A DNA stretch of 64,000 bases from NCBI GenBank assembly GCA_040414675.1, contig JBEDUN010000093.1, forward strand, positions 62,001-126,000, written 5' to 3'. The position numbers were made by a program, and so were the translations under genes. Source of the DNA: JARBAU01 sp040414675. Its GTDB lineage: Archaea > Thermoproteota > Nitrososphaeria > Nitrososphaerales > Nitrososphaeraceae. Positions within the stretch are counted from its first letter, which is position 1; the number at the start of each line of letters is the position of its first letter. Shown here in pieces: positions 42,683-51,758 of this stretch. The notes below the pieces were generated by a model. The model saw only the letters and a list, made by a program, of their open reading frames with translations. It was not told the DNA's origin and made no database searches.

Positions 42683-44026
42683 TTGAGATTGAAGAAAATT
42701 GCATTATCTATTGCTGGAAGTGATTCTTCAGCAGGCGCAGGAATCCAAGCCGATCTTAAGACTTTTGCCTCTCTAGGGGTCTACGGCTGCACTGCTATCA
42801 CAGCCGTAACTTCTCAGACCGGATCTGGGGTATCAGGAATCATACAAATTCAACCGAAGATGATTGAAACTCAAATTCGAACAATTTTGAATGATATATT
42901 TCCTGATGCAATCAAAATTGGCATGGTATACTGCAGAAAGACAATCAATTCAATAAGAAAGTCATTGGAGGGAGCCAAAATCCCTATGATACTAGATCCA
43001 GTAATGATTGCCGGAACGGGAGAGCCTCTTTTAGATCCAGATTCGATAGATGACTTGACATCGAATTTACTACCTTTAGCAACCATAGTCACTCCGAATG
43101 TATTTGAAGCAGAGGTACTTTCAGGTTTGAAGATAACTTCTATGCAATCTGCGGTATATGCTGCTCAAGAGATTAGAAAAAGGGGGCCAAATAATGTAGT
43201 AATAAAGGGAGGTCATTTATCTGGCAGATTCGCCACAGATATTATTGTAGATTCTAAGAATCAGAAATTTGAGATGTCAAACCCAAGGCTGAAATTTGAT
43301 CGTATGCATGGAGGAGGCTGTACCTTTTCAGCATCTTTAACTGCATTTATAGCTAGAAGTTTTCCGACCGTCTATGCGTGTAAAATGGCAAATCAATTCA
43401 CCCATATTTCGTTGAAAAATAGAATTATTCTCGCCCCTAATCTCATTGTTAGTTCTCCTTTCACTAAACTTTACGATTTCGCTGAACGCTATGAAGTCTA
43501 TATTGGCTTACGTCGAGCTATTGGTGTAATAGAATCCACACCTTACTTTGGTAGATTGATACCTGAAACTCAGTCTAATCTAGGATATTCTATAACAGAG
43601 CCGAAGAATAGCAGCGATGTCATGGCAGCCAGTGGACGAATTGTTAAGGTTGGAAATGATGCGAGACTTGCATCAAGCTTAGGATTTGGGGCCTCTAAAC
43701 ACGTCGCAACCGCAATTCTTACTTATATGAGTTTCAAGCCTTTTATGAGATCTGCCATGAACATAAAGTACGATCCCAAAATTATTTCAATTGCTAGCAA
43801 GGTTTTCGTAGTAGCAAGCTACGATCGTACTAAAGAACCTAAAAAATTAAGGAATAGAGAAGGGCATACGATTTCCTGGGGAGTTGTTAAAGCATTGGGT
43901 AACAAACCTAACGCTGATATTATCTATCACAAAGGCGATTATGGAAAGGAAGCAATGACTCTTGTTTTTGCTCCTACACCTATTGAAGTCATAAAAAAAG
44001 TAGTTCGGATACTGAAAGTCTACTGA
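42683..44026 (+). CDS. thiD: HMP-phosphate kinase/thiamine-phosphate synthase fusion (ThiD-ThiN)
   Basis: Residues 1-255 are a ThiD ribokinase-fold kinase (SIAGSDSSAGAGIQADLKTF, DPVMIAGTGEPLL near 103, VIKGGHL near 173, GGGCTFSASL near 211) that phosphorylates hydroxymethylpyrimidine twice. Residues about 265-447 are a ThiN domain (APTPIE and the VVKALGNKPNAD region) that joins it with hydroxyethylthiazole phosphate, replacing ThiE. Such fusions are standard in archaea. Start is TTG at 42683 or 42689. A THI-box riboswitch is not evident upstream. Confidence 0.9.
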   Translation: MRLKKIALSIAGSDSSAGAGIQADLKTFASLGVYGCTAITAVTSQTGSGVSGIIQIQPKMIETQIRTILNDIFPDAIKIGMVYCRKTINSIRKSLEGAKIPMILDPVMIAGTGEPLLDPDSIDDLTSNLLPLATIVTPNVFEAEVLSGLKITSMQSAVYAAQEIRKRGPNNVVIKGGHLSGRFATDIIVDSKNQKFEMSNPRLKFDRMHGGGCTFSASLTAFIARSFPTVYACKMANQFTHISLKNRIILAPNLIVSSPFTKLYDFAERYEVYIGLRRAIGVIESTPYFGRLIPETQSNLGYSITEPKNSSDVMAASGRIVKVGNDARLASSLGFGASKHVATAILTYMSFKPFMRSAMNIKYDPKIISIASKVFVVASYDRTKEPKKLRNREGHTISWGVVKALGNKPNADIIYHKGDYGKEAMTLVFAPTPIEVIKKVVRILKVY

Positions 44027-44047
44027 CTAGAGAGTATGAAAGGTTAC

Positions 44048-44054
44048 TATAAAT
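44048..44054 (+). promoter_or_regulatory. TATA box of the second nucleotidyltransferase
   Basis: ACTATAAATGG lies about 32-38 bases before the ATG at 44086, consistent with archaeal TATA spacing. Confidence 0.45.
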
Positions 44055-44085
44055 GGAAGATTTTTAACATCATTGAACTACAATA

Positions 44086-44820
44086 ATGAAAGCTGTAATT
44101 CTTGCAGGAGGACTAGGCACAAGATTGCAACCTTATACATTTTTCATCCCTAAGCCAATGTTGCCTCTTGGGAATAAACCTCTCTTGGAACATATAATCG
44201 AATGGCTAAAAAGTAAGCGAGGTGGGAAATTTGAAGAAATTATTCTTTGTGTGAGTTATTTGCATCGAGCTATAGAAGAATACTTTGAAAATGGTACGCG
44301 ATTTGGCGTAGAAATAGAATATGCTCGATCAGATCGTCCTCTTGCTACTGCGGGACAATTGAAGACTGCAGAAAGACATCTTCAAGATGAAAGCTTCGTG
44401 TGCGTATACGGAGATTCCATCTATGAATTCAATCTCGACAAAATGATAATCGAGCATCGAGATTCACAGGCATTTCTATCTATGGCACTTTCATCGTACA
44501 AGACAAACCTTAAGTATGGTTTTATTGACCTTGACGATAACAATGCTACTAACCCTCTTAACGGCAGAGTAACAAAATGGCGAGAGAAACCGGAGATTAC
44601 GGGCCTTATAAACATTGGATGTTATGTGATGGAACCTGAGTTCTTTCAATTAATTCCAAAATCCAGTACATTTGGTATGGACGACGCAGTTCGTAAAGCT
44701 CTGGATGCGAAGAAACTAGTTAAGGGATTTAAAACCAAATCTGGGTTCATAGATATAGGCGACAAGAGGTCATATCTTCAGGCTTACAAAAGATATGTTG
44801 AAAAACTTGGAAGAATTTAA
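44086..44820 (+). CDS. sugar-phosphate nucleotidyltransferase
   Basis: 244 residues, NDP-sugar pyrophosphorylase fold. MKAVILAGGLGTRLQPYT, IPKPMLPLGNKPLL, VYGDSIYEF (metal Asp) near 106 and the EKPE motif near 167 are intact. It resembles the enzyme at 16353 but is more like the mannose-1-phosphate/glucose-1-phosphate group than a close copy. No C-terminal beta-helix is present. Substrate unknown; it lies near a GalT-like protein, so a role in activated-sugar supply for glycans is plausible. Confidence 0.85.
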   Translation: MKAVILAGGLGTRLQPYTFFIPKPMLPLGNKPLLEHIIEWLKSKRGGKFEEIILCVSYLHRAIEEYFENGTRFGVEIEYARSDRPLATAGQLKTAERHLQDESFVCVYGDSIYEFNLDKMIIEHRDSQAFLSMALSSYKTNLKYGFIDLDDNNATNPLNGRVTKWREKPEITGLINIGCYVMEPEFFQLIPKSSTFGMDDAVRKALDAKKLVKGFKTKSGFIDIGDKRSYLQAYKRYVEKLGRI

Positions 44821-44902
44821 GATCAACTATTATCACAAATTAGTTGAAATTGATAGTAGTACGCTTGATAATCATTTGGGTTCCGCTTTGTAAATTGCAT
44901 GA

Positions 44903-45349
44903 TTACTCCAGCTGGATTCTGCTACTTGTTTGATTCTTGGGTTGCAAGAACTGGTATACTCCGATTAGCACTATTCCAATTCCGCCGACTATGAATGCAT
45001 AATTCACTGGATCGAACGTAGATATCATCATTCTTTCAGGTATTTTAGTGCTCACAGACTTGAGTGACATTATGCCAACAATAAGAATAAGCCCTGCTAC
45101 TATGAGAATTGGGCCCACGCTTTTGTTCCGAGAACCTCGCGTCATCGCAAATACAATCCCGCTGATCACTAAAGCAGGAGCCCCAGAGATTGAAACTAGC
45201 TGTACCATTACTGCGACAGGATCTACGACTGTATTTGGACCATTTCCGGCGGGACCAATGAGAAATGTATAAAATGACAATAGCAAAGCAACGTACATAG
45301 CGCATAGACCCAGCGAGGCGAAACTGAGCCAAGTCTCAAGTTTCGGCAT
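44903..45349 (-). CDS. four-helix membrane protein, paralogue of the 15.7-kb gene
   Basis: A 148-residue protein with four hydrophobic segments (about 9-30, 48-69, 78-95 and 111-133), the first with a short N-terminal charged tail. The region VISGIVFAMTRG...GPILIVAGLILIVGIMS parallels the corresponding part of the membrane protein at 15759-16196. No motif suggests a function. It is convergent with the nucleotidyltransferase and 38 bases downstream of the GalT-like gene. Confidence 0.65.
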   Translation of the reverse strand: MPKLETWLSFASLGLCAMYVALLLSFYTFLIGPAGNGPNTVVDPVAVMVQLVSISGAPALVISGIVFAMTRGSRNKSVGPILIVAGLILIVGIMSLKSVSTKIPERMMISTFDPVNYAFIVGGIGIVLIGVYQFLQPKNQTSSRIQLE

Positions 45350-45387
45350 GCAATATATTCCAGACTACCATAATAAATAATATCACT

Positions 45388-46416
45388 TCATGTGATGCCT
45401 ACTAGACCTGCAAGTTCCTTCCTACAAGCTGATCCCAAAAGTTCAGCTGATTTTTCGGGAGTCACGTCATTCACGTAAACCCCAAAACCTCTTTCCAAAC
45501 CAGACCAGATACTCAGTTGCGGATATACTTCTATGTGCCAATGTATCTGCCTACTGTTTTTCTTTTCTGGAGATAAATGAAATACTAAATTAAAAGGTAC
45601 ATTGTCCAGTGCCTTGGACATACCGCCCAATGTCGCACGCATCATAAGAGCTAAATCACCTATTTCCTTCTGTGTTATTTTCGAAAAAGCAGTGCTGTGT
45701 CTCTTAGGATAAATCCAGAATTCGTATGGATATGTTGGTGCCCAAGGTGAGAATGTGAGAAAACTATCTGTTGCTAAAATTTGTCTGGGTCCGCTAGACT
45801 CAACGCCAAGGATCTGACATGCTGAACAAGTTCCGTGATCATTCATATATCTGTGGTATGCTTCTGCCTCCATTTCAATTGTCGGAGGGATTGCTGAAAA
45901 TGTCATCATATTCAAATGAGGATGAAGAATTTCGCCGCCGGCATCCAATCCACTATTTACAAAGATTGATACATAAGTCACGCTCTTTTGTGAATAAAGC
46001 CATCTCACTCTATCTTGTACGACAAGCAGTACATTGGCCCATTGATCTATAGAAATCTGCGAGAGAGACTGATTGTGATTCGGAGACGCAACAACCACTT
46101 GATGATAACCATAAGCGGGTTCACTGTAATGCGGCTTATCTGAGAATTCAGACATAGAGACAGTAGAAACAGCTGGATGGCTGCTCTGGAAAACTCTAAC
46201 ACACCATCCATCAACATAATTCTCATCTGAATCTGAAAGTCTCTGTAACATTCCATCTTTAGCAACCAATGCTATAAGTGCAGGTTCAGTCATAGATTCA
46301 TTTCCCGGGCAATACGGACATTCCTCCTTCTTGATTTCGTCATTCACGCGACCAGTATCGGCTACGGGAACAACTACAAACTTGTCCAAAACATAATCCT
46401 TTCTAAGAATGCTCAA
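45388..46416 (-). CDS. galT: galactose-1-phosphate uridylyltransferase-like (HIT superfamily)
   Basis: A 342-residue GalT-like nucleotidyltransferase. The zinc-site cysteines lie in YCPG near residue 35, and ILHPHLNMM near 164 is the active-site HPH motif whose second His is the nucleotide-bearing residue. The usual Gln two residues later is Asn here, which is a conservative but notable change. A second HIT-like domain contains IHWHIEVYP. Substrate sugar may differ from galactose: related enzymes act on glucose-1-P or nucleotides. It is the upstream gene of the membrane protein, in the same direction. Confidence 0.78.
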   Translation of the reverse strand: MSILRKDYVLDKFVVVPVADTGRVNDEIKKEECPYCPGNESMTEPALIALVAKDGMLQRLSDSDENYVDGWCVRVFQSSHPAVSTVSMSEFSDKPHYSEPAYGYHQVVVASPNHNQSLSQISIDQWANVLLVVQDRVRWLYSQKSVTYVSIFVNSGLDAGGEILHPHLNMMTFSAIPPTIEMEAEAYHRYMNDHGTCSACQILGVESSGPRQILATDSFLTFSPWAPTYPYEFWIYPKRHSTAFSKITQKEIGDLALMMRATLGGMSKALDNVPFNLVFHLSPEKKNSRQIHWHIEVYPQLSIWSGLERGFGVYVNDVTPEKSAELLGSACRKELAGLVGIT

Positions 46417-46736
46417 CTAGCTTGTCATACCTCTAAACATCGTAGGTTACCTTTCAAATAAAGGTTCTCCAAAGATCGGGTTCTCAATACTTTGAATCAA
46501 GCATTAATATCATAAGTTGTTTCGGTTACATTCTTAGGGATTAATAAACGTGATCAGGCTATTTCTTTAGACTTACAGGTAGTATAATAAGAGCATACAT
46601 AGCTAGAATATTTTGAAAGCCTTTTGAGATAAAGTGCACACTATTTATAGTCGATGATAAATGTAAACTGATTTGAAGAAATATTCATGTCATTGTTCCA
46701 TTAGAGATAAATTTCTCTGGATAATCCGTGTTACCT
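46417..46736. other. intergenic region between divergent galT-like gene and apgM
   Basis: Contains TATA-like sequence near 46639-46648 (CTATTTATAG) and several AT-rich runs. No open frame longer than a few dozen codons or RNA structure was recognised. It must hold both divergent promoters. Confidence 0.35.
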
Positions 46737-48035
46737 ATGAATGAGCATGGCCGAAACTGTAAGATTATTTATGTTCTCTTAGACGGGGTAGGCGATCTAG
46801 CACATCCAAATTTTGGTAATACAACTCCACTTGAAGCAGCGAACACGCCAAATTTGGATTTTTTGGCTAGTAAAGGATGCATGGGAAATGTATTAAGTGT
46901 CGGGAAAGGGATTGCACCCCAATCTGATATTGCCGTCTTCAATATGCTTGGCTATAGCTTTCGTGATGGAAGCTATGTTGGTAGAGGGGTAATTGAGGCA
47001 ATCGGTTCGGGGATCGATTTCAAGAATGGTGATCTGGCTTTAAGAGGAAATTTTGCAACAGTAGACGCAGATGGCAGAATATTAGATAGGAGAGCTGGCA
47101 GAAACATACAGGCAAGTGAAGCCCGCGAGTTATGCAATAGTCTGAATAATACGATCAAATTTAGCGATCCAGATGTTTCGATTAGTATAGTTCCCACAAT
47201 TTCTCACAGAGTCGTTATAAGACTTAGGCATGCGAAGCATTCTTTGTCCGAAAAGATTTCTAATACTGATCCAGCTTATACCAAAGTTAACGGCATTGGC
47301 ATTGCAAAGGCATCCTCAAGCGACGAGAGAATTTTGGAAAGTCGCCCTGAAGACAATTCTGATGCTGCCTTTCTATCTGCAAACCTTGTAAATGAATTTA
47401 CAACTCAGTCGTTGGAAGTACTAAGAGACCATCCTGTTAATAAAACAAGAAGTGCGTCGGGATCAAAGAACATAAATGGAATATTGACGCGAGATTCAGG
47501 TAACAAGTACCCTAACCTCGAATCAATGTACTCAAGATATGGATTGAACTTTGGAGCTATAGTCGATATGCCGGTCGAAGTGGGGATTTCAAGTGTTCTA
47601 GGAATGAAGATGTTCAGAGCTGGTAATGTTCAGGATTATCAGGTCAAGGCATTGCATGCCATAGATAGATTGGAAGAATTGGACGCCATGTATATCCATA
47701 TTAAAGGACCAGATGAATTCGGACATGATGGTGATTGGGAAGGAAAGAAGAATAATATCGAAGCCATCGACAGATTATTTTTTGGGCCTCTGGTAGACAG
47801 GAAGGATATTGAAGATACCTTGATTGTTGTTTCAGGAGATCACTCTACTCCGTGTATAAAAAATAGTCATAGCGACGATCCTGTCCCAGTATTATTTTCT
47901 GGATGTAGTGTGAAGAGCGATGGCAGTGAACGATTTACTGAATATTGGGGTCAGAGGGGAAAGATAGGACTAGTGTTGGGGGAACAAGTTCTGAATCAAA
48001 TATTAGCATACAGATCAAAGAATAAAGCTTACTGA
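46737..48035 (+). CDS. apgM: 2,3-bisphosphoglycerate-independent phosphoglycerate mutase, archaeal type
   Basis: Interconverts 2- and 3-phosphoglycerate. YVLLDGVGDL near residue 13 carries the first metal Asp, and GKGIAPQSDIAVFNMLGY near 60 contains the phosphorylated Ser region of the archaeal subfamily. HIKGPDEFGHDGDW near 323 and VSGDHSTPC near 366 supply the remaining metal ligands, as in the alkaline-phosphatase superfamily. 432 residues from ATG 46737; a GTG three codons earlier is possible. It connects with the glycerate kinase product. Confidence 0.92.
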   Translation: MNEHGRNCKIIYVLLDGVGDLAHPNFGNTTPLEAANTPNLDFLASKGCMGNVLSVGKGIAPQSDIAVFNMLGYSFRDGSYVGRGVIEAIGSGIDFKNGDLALRGNFATVDADGRILDRRAGRNIQASEARELCNSLNNTIKFSDPDVSISIVPTISHRVVIRLRHAKHSLSEKISNTDPAYTKVNGIGIAKASSSDERILESRPEDNSDAAFLSANLVNEFTTQSLEVLRDHPVNKTRSASGSKNINGILTRDSGNKYPNLESMYSRYGLNFGAIVDMPVEVGISSVLGMKMFRAGNVQDYQVKALHAIDRLEELDAMYIHIKGPDEFGHDGDWEGKKNNIEAIDRLFFGPLVDRKDIEDTLIVVSGDHSTPCIKNSHSDDPVPVLFSGCSVKSDGSERFTEYWGQRGKIGLVLGEQVLNQILAYRSKNKAY

Positions 48036-48127
48036 TGACTGGTACTGGTTGCAAAGTTGAATTTTCCTATACTACAAATCGTTAATTGAAATACAATAAA
48101 TACTAATTAGCGGGTTAACTGACCAAA

Positions 48128-48541
48128 TCAATTAATCCTGCTGTTACCAATCATACTGACTTTGCACTGTTCGCACATCTGTTCATCGATATCAGATTCT
48201 ATATCATGATGTACGTCACAGATAATCATAGTAAGCCTCATATAATTACACAGTTGCAAAAATTTTGACATCGTAAACGGTGTATATGCATTGTTTCCGG
48301 CCAGATCACGTGCTATTTCATCTATCATTCGCATAACTTCTTGAAATGAACTGAGCTTTGTGATTAAATCGGTGTCTCCTCTGGTACCTCTTATATAATT
48401 ACTGACTGCTGCCTGGGTGATCCCTAAAGCTCTTGCAGCTAATTCTTCCTTCATCTTGTACTCTCTAATCAATTTAACAGCAAGAATTGCCCTTATCGCT
48501 GGAATAAGAGATTTGGCCTCTATTTCTGCAGGCAAGAGCAT
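48128..48541 (-). CDS. HTH transcriptional regulator (COG2522-like) with Cys-rich C-terminus
   Basis: The N-terminal half carries an HTH of the XRE-like type: YKMKEELAARALGITQAAVSN followed by YIRGTRGD. The C-terminal half has cysteines (CNYMR, ICDVHHD, MCEQC), a pattern of the COG2522 group, which may bind metal or an Fe-S cluster and sense redox or a ligand. In other archaea this group is fused to ThiN or works as a thiamine-responsive regulator, so a role with the ThiD-ThiN gene at 42.7 kb is conceivable but unproven. Length 137. A clean TATA box sits 20-31 bases upstream. Confidence 0.72.
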   Translation of the reverse strand: MLLPAEIEAKSLIPAIRAILAVKLIREYKMKEELAARALGITQAAVSNYIRGTRGDTDLITKLSSFQEVMRMIDEIARDLAGNNAYTPFTMSKFLQLCNYMRLTMIICDVHHDIESDIDEQMCEQCKVSMIGNSRIN

Positions 48542-48560
48542 ATTTAAAAAAGCCTCAACT

Positions 48561-48572
48561 TATTATATAAAC
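48561..48572 (-). promoter_or_regulatory. TATA box of the HTH regulator
   Basis: GGTTTATATAATA on the coding strand lies 20-31 bases upstream of the ATG at 48541, matching leaderless transcription. Confidence 0.5.
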
Positions 48573-48746
48573 CTTATTCATTTCTTGGATCCGTAGGCTA
48601 GTGTAAAGCTAATTGAAGGGCTTGCACCGAAATCCCTAGCTCATATTTAAATAATTGTTTTCTTAGAATCTACTAACTAATGGATTGCGGATTAGAGGAT
48701 GGGCTTGAATTTGAAGGATAATATGAAAGGGGTCAATTAGAGTACT

Positions 48747-49826
48747 ATGAAAATTAAATTTGGATTTACCCAAGGGCTTAATGTCGCTCGGTTAGGATTA
48801 GACGAAACACAAATTTTAACTGCCTGCCAAATAGCCGATAGACTAGACTATGATTCGGTATGGGTTATGGACCATTCCAATGTTCCGCAATGGAAAAATG
48901 CAGTTGTTAACGATGCCTGGTTAATGCTTGCCGCTATTGGAGCGTCCACATCGAACGTAGAGTTAGGAACTTGTGTTACTGATGCAATACGCAGACACCC
49001 TTCGACCATTGCCCTGTCTACTATAACGCTTGACCGAATAACAAAAGGTCGATCTATTTTGGGTATTGGTGCAGGGGAAGCTCAGAATGTAGTAGACTTT
49101 GGTATAGAATTCAACAAGCCAGTGTCCAAGTTTAAGGAGCAGCTAGAAGTAATCGAACGTCTATTTAATTCGGATCCAGACAATCATGTCAATTATTCTG
49201 GCGAATATTACAAGCTCATAAATGCATGCCTCCAAGCGAAATCAATCCGAAAACCGAGGCCGCCTATTTATATTGCTGCTGGCGCACCAAGAACGCTAGA
49301 ATTATGTTCCATTTATGGGGATGGTTGGATTCCAATAGGCTATACTCCAGAACTGTATAAACATCATGCTAGGGTTATTGCTGAAAAAGCACAGAAGTTA
49401 GATAGGAATTTGACTGATTTTCAATTTGCCAATGATGTCGACATATACTTTACTGATGACGGGGAAGAAGCATGGAATAAAATGAAAAATGCAGTGAAAG
49501 TCAGTTTATACAAACCAGAGCTCCTGAAGGTTCATAATATACAGCAAGATTCAGAATTTGACTTTAGAAGATATTTTACAGAATATGCGATGAATAAACC
49601 TGAATTAATGGAACAAATGAAAAAAGCTGCAATGCAGATTCCAGATTCAGTAGCTAGGACCGCTATTGGTGTGGGTAAACCTGATGACGTTATTCAAATG
49701 TTGGATAGGTTCATTAAAGCTGGAACAAATCATTTTATTATACGATTCTGGGGCTTTGGATATTTCAAAAACATTGAACTCTTTGGTAACAAAGTGATTC
49801 CCTATTTCCGAGACCAGTACAAGTAG
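48747..49826 (+). CDS. F420-dependent LLM-class oxidoreductase (Mer-like)
   Basis: A 359-residue TIM-barrel of the bacterial luciferase superfamily. IKFGFTQGLNVARL, YDSVWVMDHSNVP near 45, VELGTCVTDAIRRHPSTIAL near 71 and ILGIGAGEAQN near 105 match methylene-H4MPT reductase-like F420 enzymes. It differs from the 17.0-kb paralogue in length and in its longer C-terminal third. Actual substrate is unknown: Thaumarchaeota use F420 but lack methanogenesis. It is divergent from the HTH regulator, which may control it (inference from arrangement). Confidence 0.85.
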   Translation: MKIKFGFTQGLNVARLGLDETQILTACQIADRLDYDSVWVMDHSNVPQWKNAVVNDAWLMLAAIGASTSNVELGTCVTDAIRRHPSTIALSTITLDRITKGRSILGIGAGEAQNVVDFGIEFNKPVSKFKEQLEVIERLFNSDPDNHVNYSGEYYKLINACLQAKSIRKPRPPIYIAAGAPRTLELCSIYGDGWIPIGYTPELYKHHARVIAEKAQKLDRNLTDFQFANDVDIYFTDDGEEAWNKMKNAVKVSLYKPELLKVHNIQQDSEFDFRRYFTEYAMNKPELMEQMKKAAMQIPDSVARTAIGVGKPDDVIQMLDRFIKAGTNHFIIRFWGFGYFKNIELFGNKVIPYFRDQYK

Positions 49827-49834
49827 GCTAGATA

Positions 49835-50875
49835 CTAAAGATAAGGATCAAGTCTTGAATTGCCCTTTAGGCTGGGGTGTGCTGCTTTCGTGTTTGTGCT
49901 CGTCACAAGAGCATACGCCTCAAAGCCCATATTCCTAAGCGTGGCAGCAAATTCTCTAGCGAACCCGTGAAATGTATAGACTTTTTTTGGCTTGCATTTA
50001 ATGACCGCAGCCAGTAGTTCTGTGAAATCGCAATGATCGCTCATTGGGAATGCATAATCAAGTCCCATCATGTACTTGTATCTAGAATTAACGGCCCAGC
50101 CACTAAAGCCTATCGTTATGGCATCATATCTTAATTTTAAATCACGAACGAATTTACTCCTGCCATGAGTTAATGGGGAGATAAGAAGCCATGGAATTCC
50201 TTTGTTGATTTTGCCGGCCTTTTCAGCTCTTTGAAAAGATGAAGCCATCTTTAAGTCTACTCCAAGATCCCTATATACGCAATTGATTCTATCTACAGAA
50301 TCATAGACATACATAGGTTCCCAATGGCGAAAAAGCTCTGTCAGTAGCTGAGCCTTTCCCAATTGATATCCCATGAGAACTACCGGAATGCCCCTATTGT
50401 AACAATCAGAAATTATTTTATTGACTGAATGCACTATCTCTGATATAGCAGGAAATATATATTCAGGTCGTCCAAATGTCGATTCAATAATTAATGTTTC
50501 AATTTGTGGTAATACTGCAGGTTGCATAAAGCTTCGGCTTCTGGTCGATAGATCGCCAGTATAGAAAACTTCCTCGTCAATTACTAACCCCTTAGATCCG
50601 AGAATGTGACCACTATGAAGTAATTTGAAGCCAGAGTGTTCCTGGACAATATCTCCCAAAGAATATCCCCGTTCTCTTGCAATTCGAGAAGTCTCATTGG
50701 ACGCCAAAGTGACTGATGTAAGATATCCCCCTTTCTTACTATAAAGATGGTCAGTGTGAGCATGAGAAACAAATACAAAATCAGATTGTTGTTTTCTATG
50801 AGGGTCTAATAAAATCGTTTTATAACTACTCCGTGCCACAATATTAGTATCTAATAAATCTATAGTCCACTGCAA
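49835..50875 (-). CDS. metallo-beta-lactamase-fold exonuclease, RNA-processing (YSH1/COG1236-like)
   Basis: A 346-residue MBL-fold hydrolase. FVSHAHTDHLYSKKGG near residue 34 is the HxHxDH metal motif, HSGHILGSKGLV near 87 a further His, and VYTFHGFAREFA near 314 the C-terminal His of the beta-CASP-like region. FSGWAV and ISPLTHGRSKFV resemble mRNA 3'-end processing exonucleases of archaea. No KH domains are present, unlike the longer archaeal CPSF. Cytoplasmic. It is convergent with the LLM oxidoreductase. Confidence 0.82.
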   Translation of the reverse strand: MQWTIDLLDTNIVARSSYKTILLDPHRKQQSDFVFVSHAHTDHLYSKKGGYLTSVTLASNETSRIARERGYSLGDIVQEHSGFKLLHSGHILGSKGLVIDEEVFYTGDLSTRSRSFMQPAVLPQIETLIIESTFGRPEYIFPAISEIVHSVNKIISDCYNRGIPVVLMGYQLGKAQLLTELFRHWEPMYVYDSVDRINCVYRDLGVDLKMASSFQRAEKAGKINKGIPWLLISPLTHGRSKFVRDLKLRYDAITIGFSGWAVNSRYKYMMGLDYAFPMSDHCDFTELLAAVIKCKPKKVYTFHGFAREFAATLRNMGFEAYALVTSTNTKAAHPSLKGNSRLDPYL

Positions 50876-51040
50876 TATCGAATCAACAACTTAAGGTCTA
50901 CTCATTATTTTAACATTAAGGATTTAGTCGTTGAATCATATTGGAGGTCATTAGATGATTGGAAATAAGGACGATATCACGTGATAGCCTTATCATAGCA
51001 TAACATACTTTACTTTATTAAACGTTCAATTGATTAGCAA

Positions 51041-51658
51041 TTGGAAAAAGATAATCCTACACACATAGTCATTATGATTTCAGGAAGAGGGTCCAACATG
51101 AGGGCCATTTTAAAGGCGATACAAGCTGGAATTATTCGTAATGTAGTTCCCGAGATCGTTATTTCTAGCAGAGACAATGCTGGTGGTCTTGAATATGCAA
51201 AGCAATTCGGCATACCAACAGTTGTGTTTCAAAACCCTGAATTGCGGGAATGGGCCTACGATAGCCTGATCGCCAATTTGCTCGACGATCTCGGACTTAA
51301 GGTACCATCATCATTACTCATATGCCTTGCGGGATATATGAGAATTTTGAGTAATCGATTTGTAGATAAATATAGTATGAGAATCGTAAATGTTCATCCG
51401 TCGCTACTACCATCATTTCCTGGTTTGAACGCACAGAAGCAGGCAATCGAATATGGAGTGAAAGTTTCTGGATGCACAGTACACTTAGTGGATGCAGGTG
51501 TAGATACGGGACCTATTCTAATGCAAAAGGCAGTCAGTGTGTACGACAACGACACCCCAGAAACGCTTGCAGAAAGGATATTGAAATGGGAGCACATAAT
51601 CTATCCAAAATCTATAGATTCATATCTAAATGCAAAACTTAGGACTAAAGTGCAATGA
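51041..51658 (+). CDS. purN: phosphoribosylglycinamide formyltransferase
   Basis: Transfers formyl from 10-formyl-THF to GAR. VIMISGRGSNMRAI near residue 11 is the phosphate-binding loop, GYMRIL and NVHPSLLPSFPG near 117 hold the catalytic Asn-His pair, and DAGVDTGPI near 150 carries the catalytic Asp. Length 205. Start TTG at 51041. It sits upstream of folD and the cyclo-ligase, all in the same direction, which is a sensible folate one-carbon module. Confidence 0.94.
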   Translation: MEKDNPTHIVIMISGRGSNMRAILKAIQAGIIRNVVPEIVISSRDNAGGLEYAKQFGIPTVVFQNPELREWAYDSLIANLLDDLGLKVPSSLLICLAGYMRILSNRFVDKYSMRIVNVHPSLLPSFPGLNAQKQAIEYGVKVSGCTVHLVDAGVDTGPILMQKAVSVYDNDTPETLAERILKWEHIIYPKSIDSYLNAKLRTKVQ

Positions 51659-51758
51659 CCCTCTAAATAGAAATCAACGCTTTTAGCTGGACTAATTCTA
51701 TCTAGAAGTAATTCAGCACTCCAATCAAAAGCAAAATAAATGGTATGAGAATATTCTC

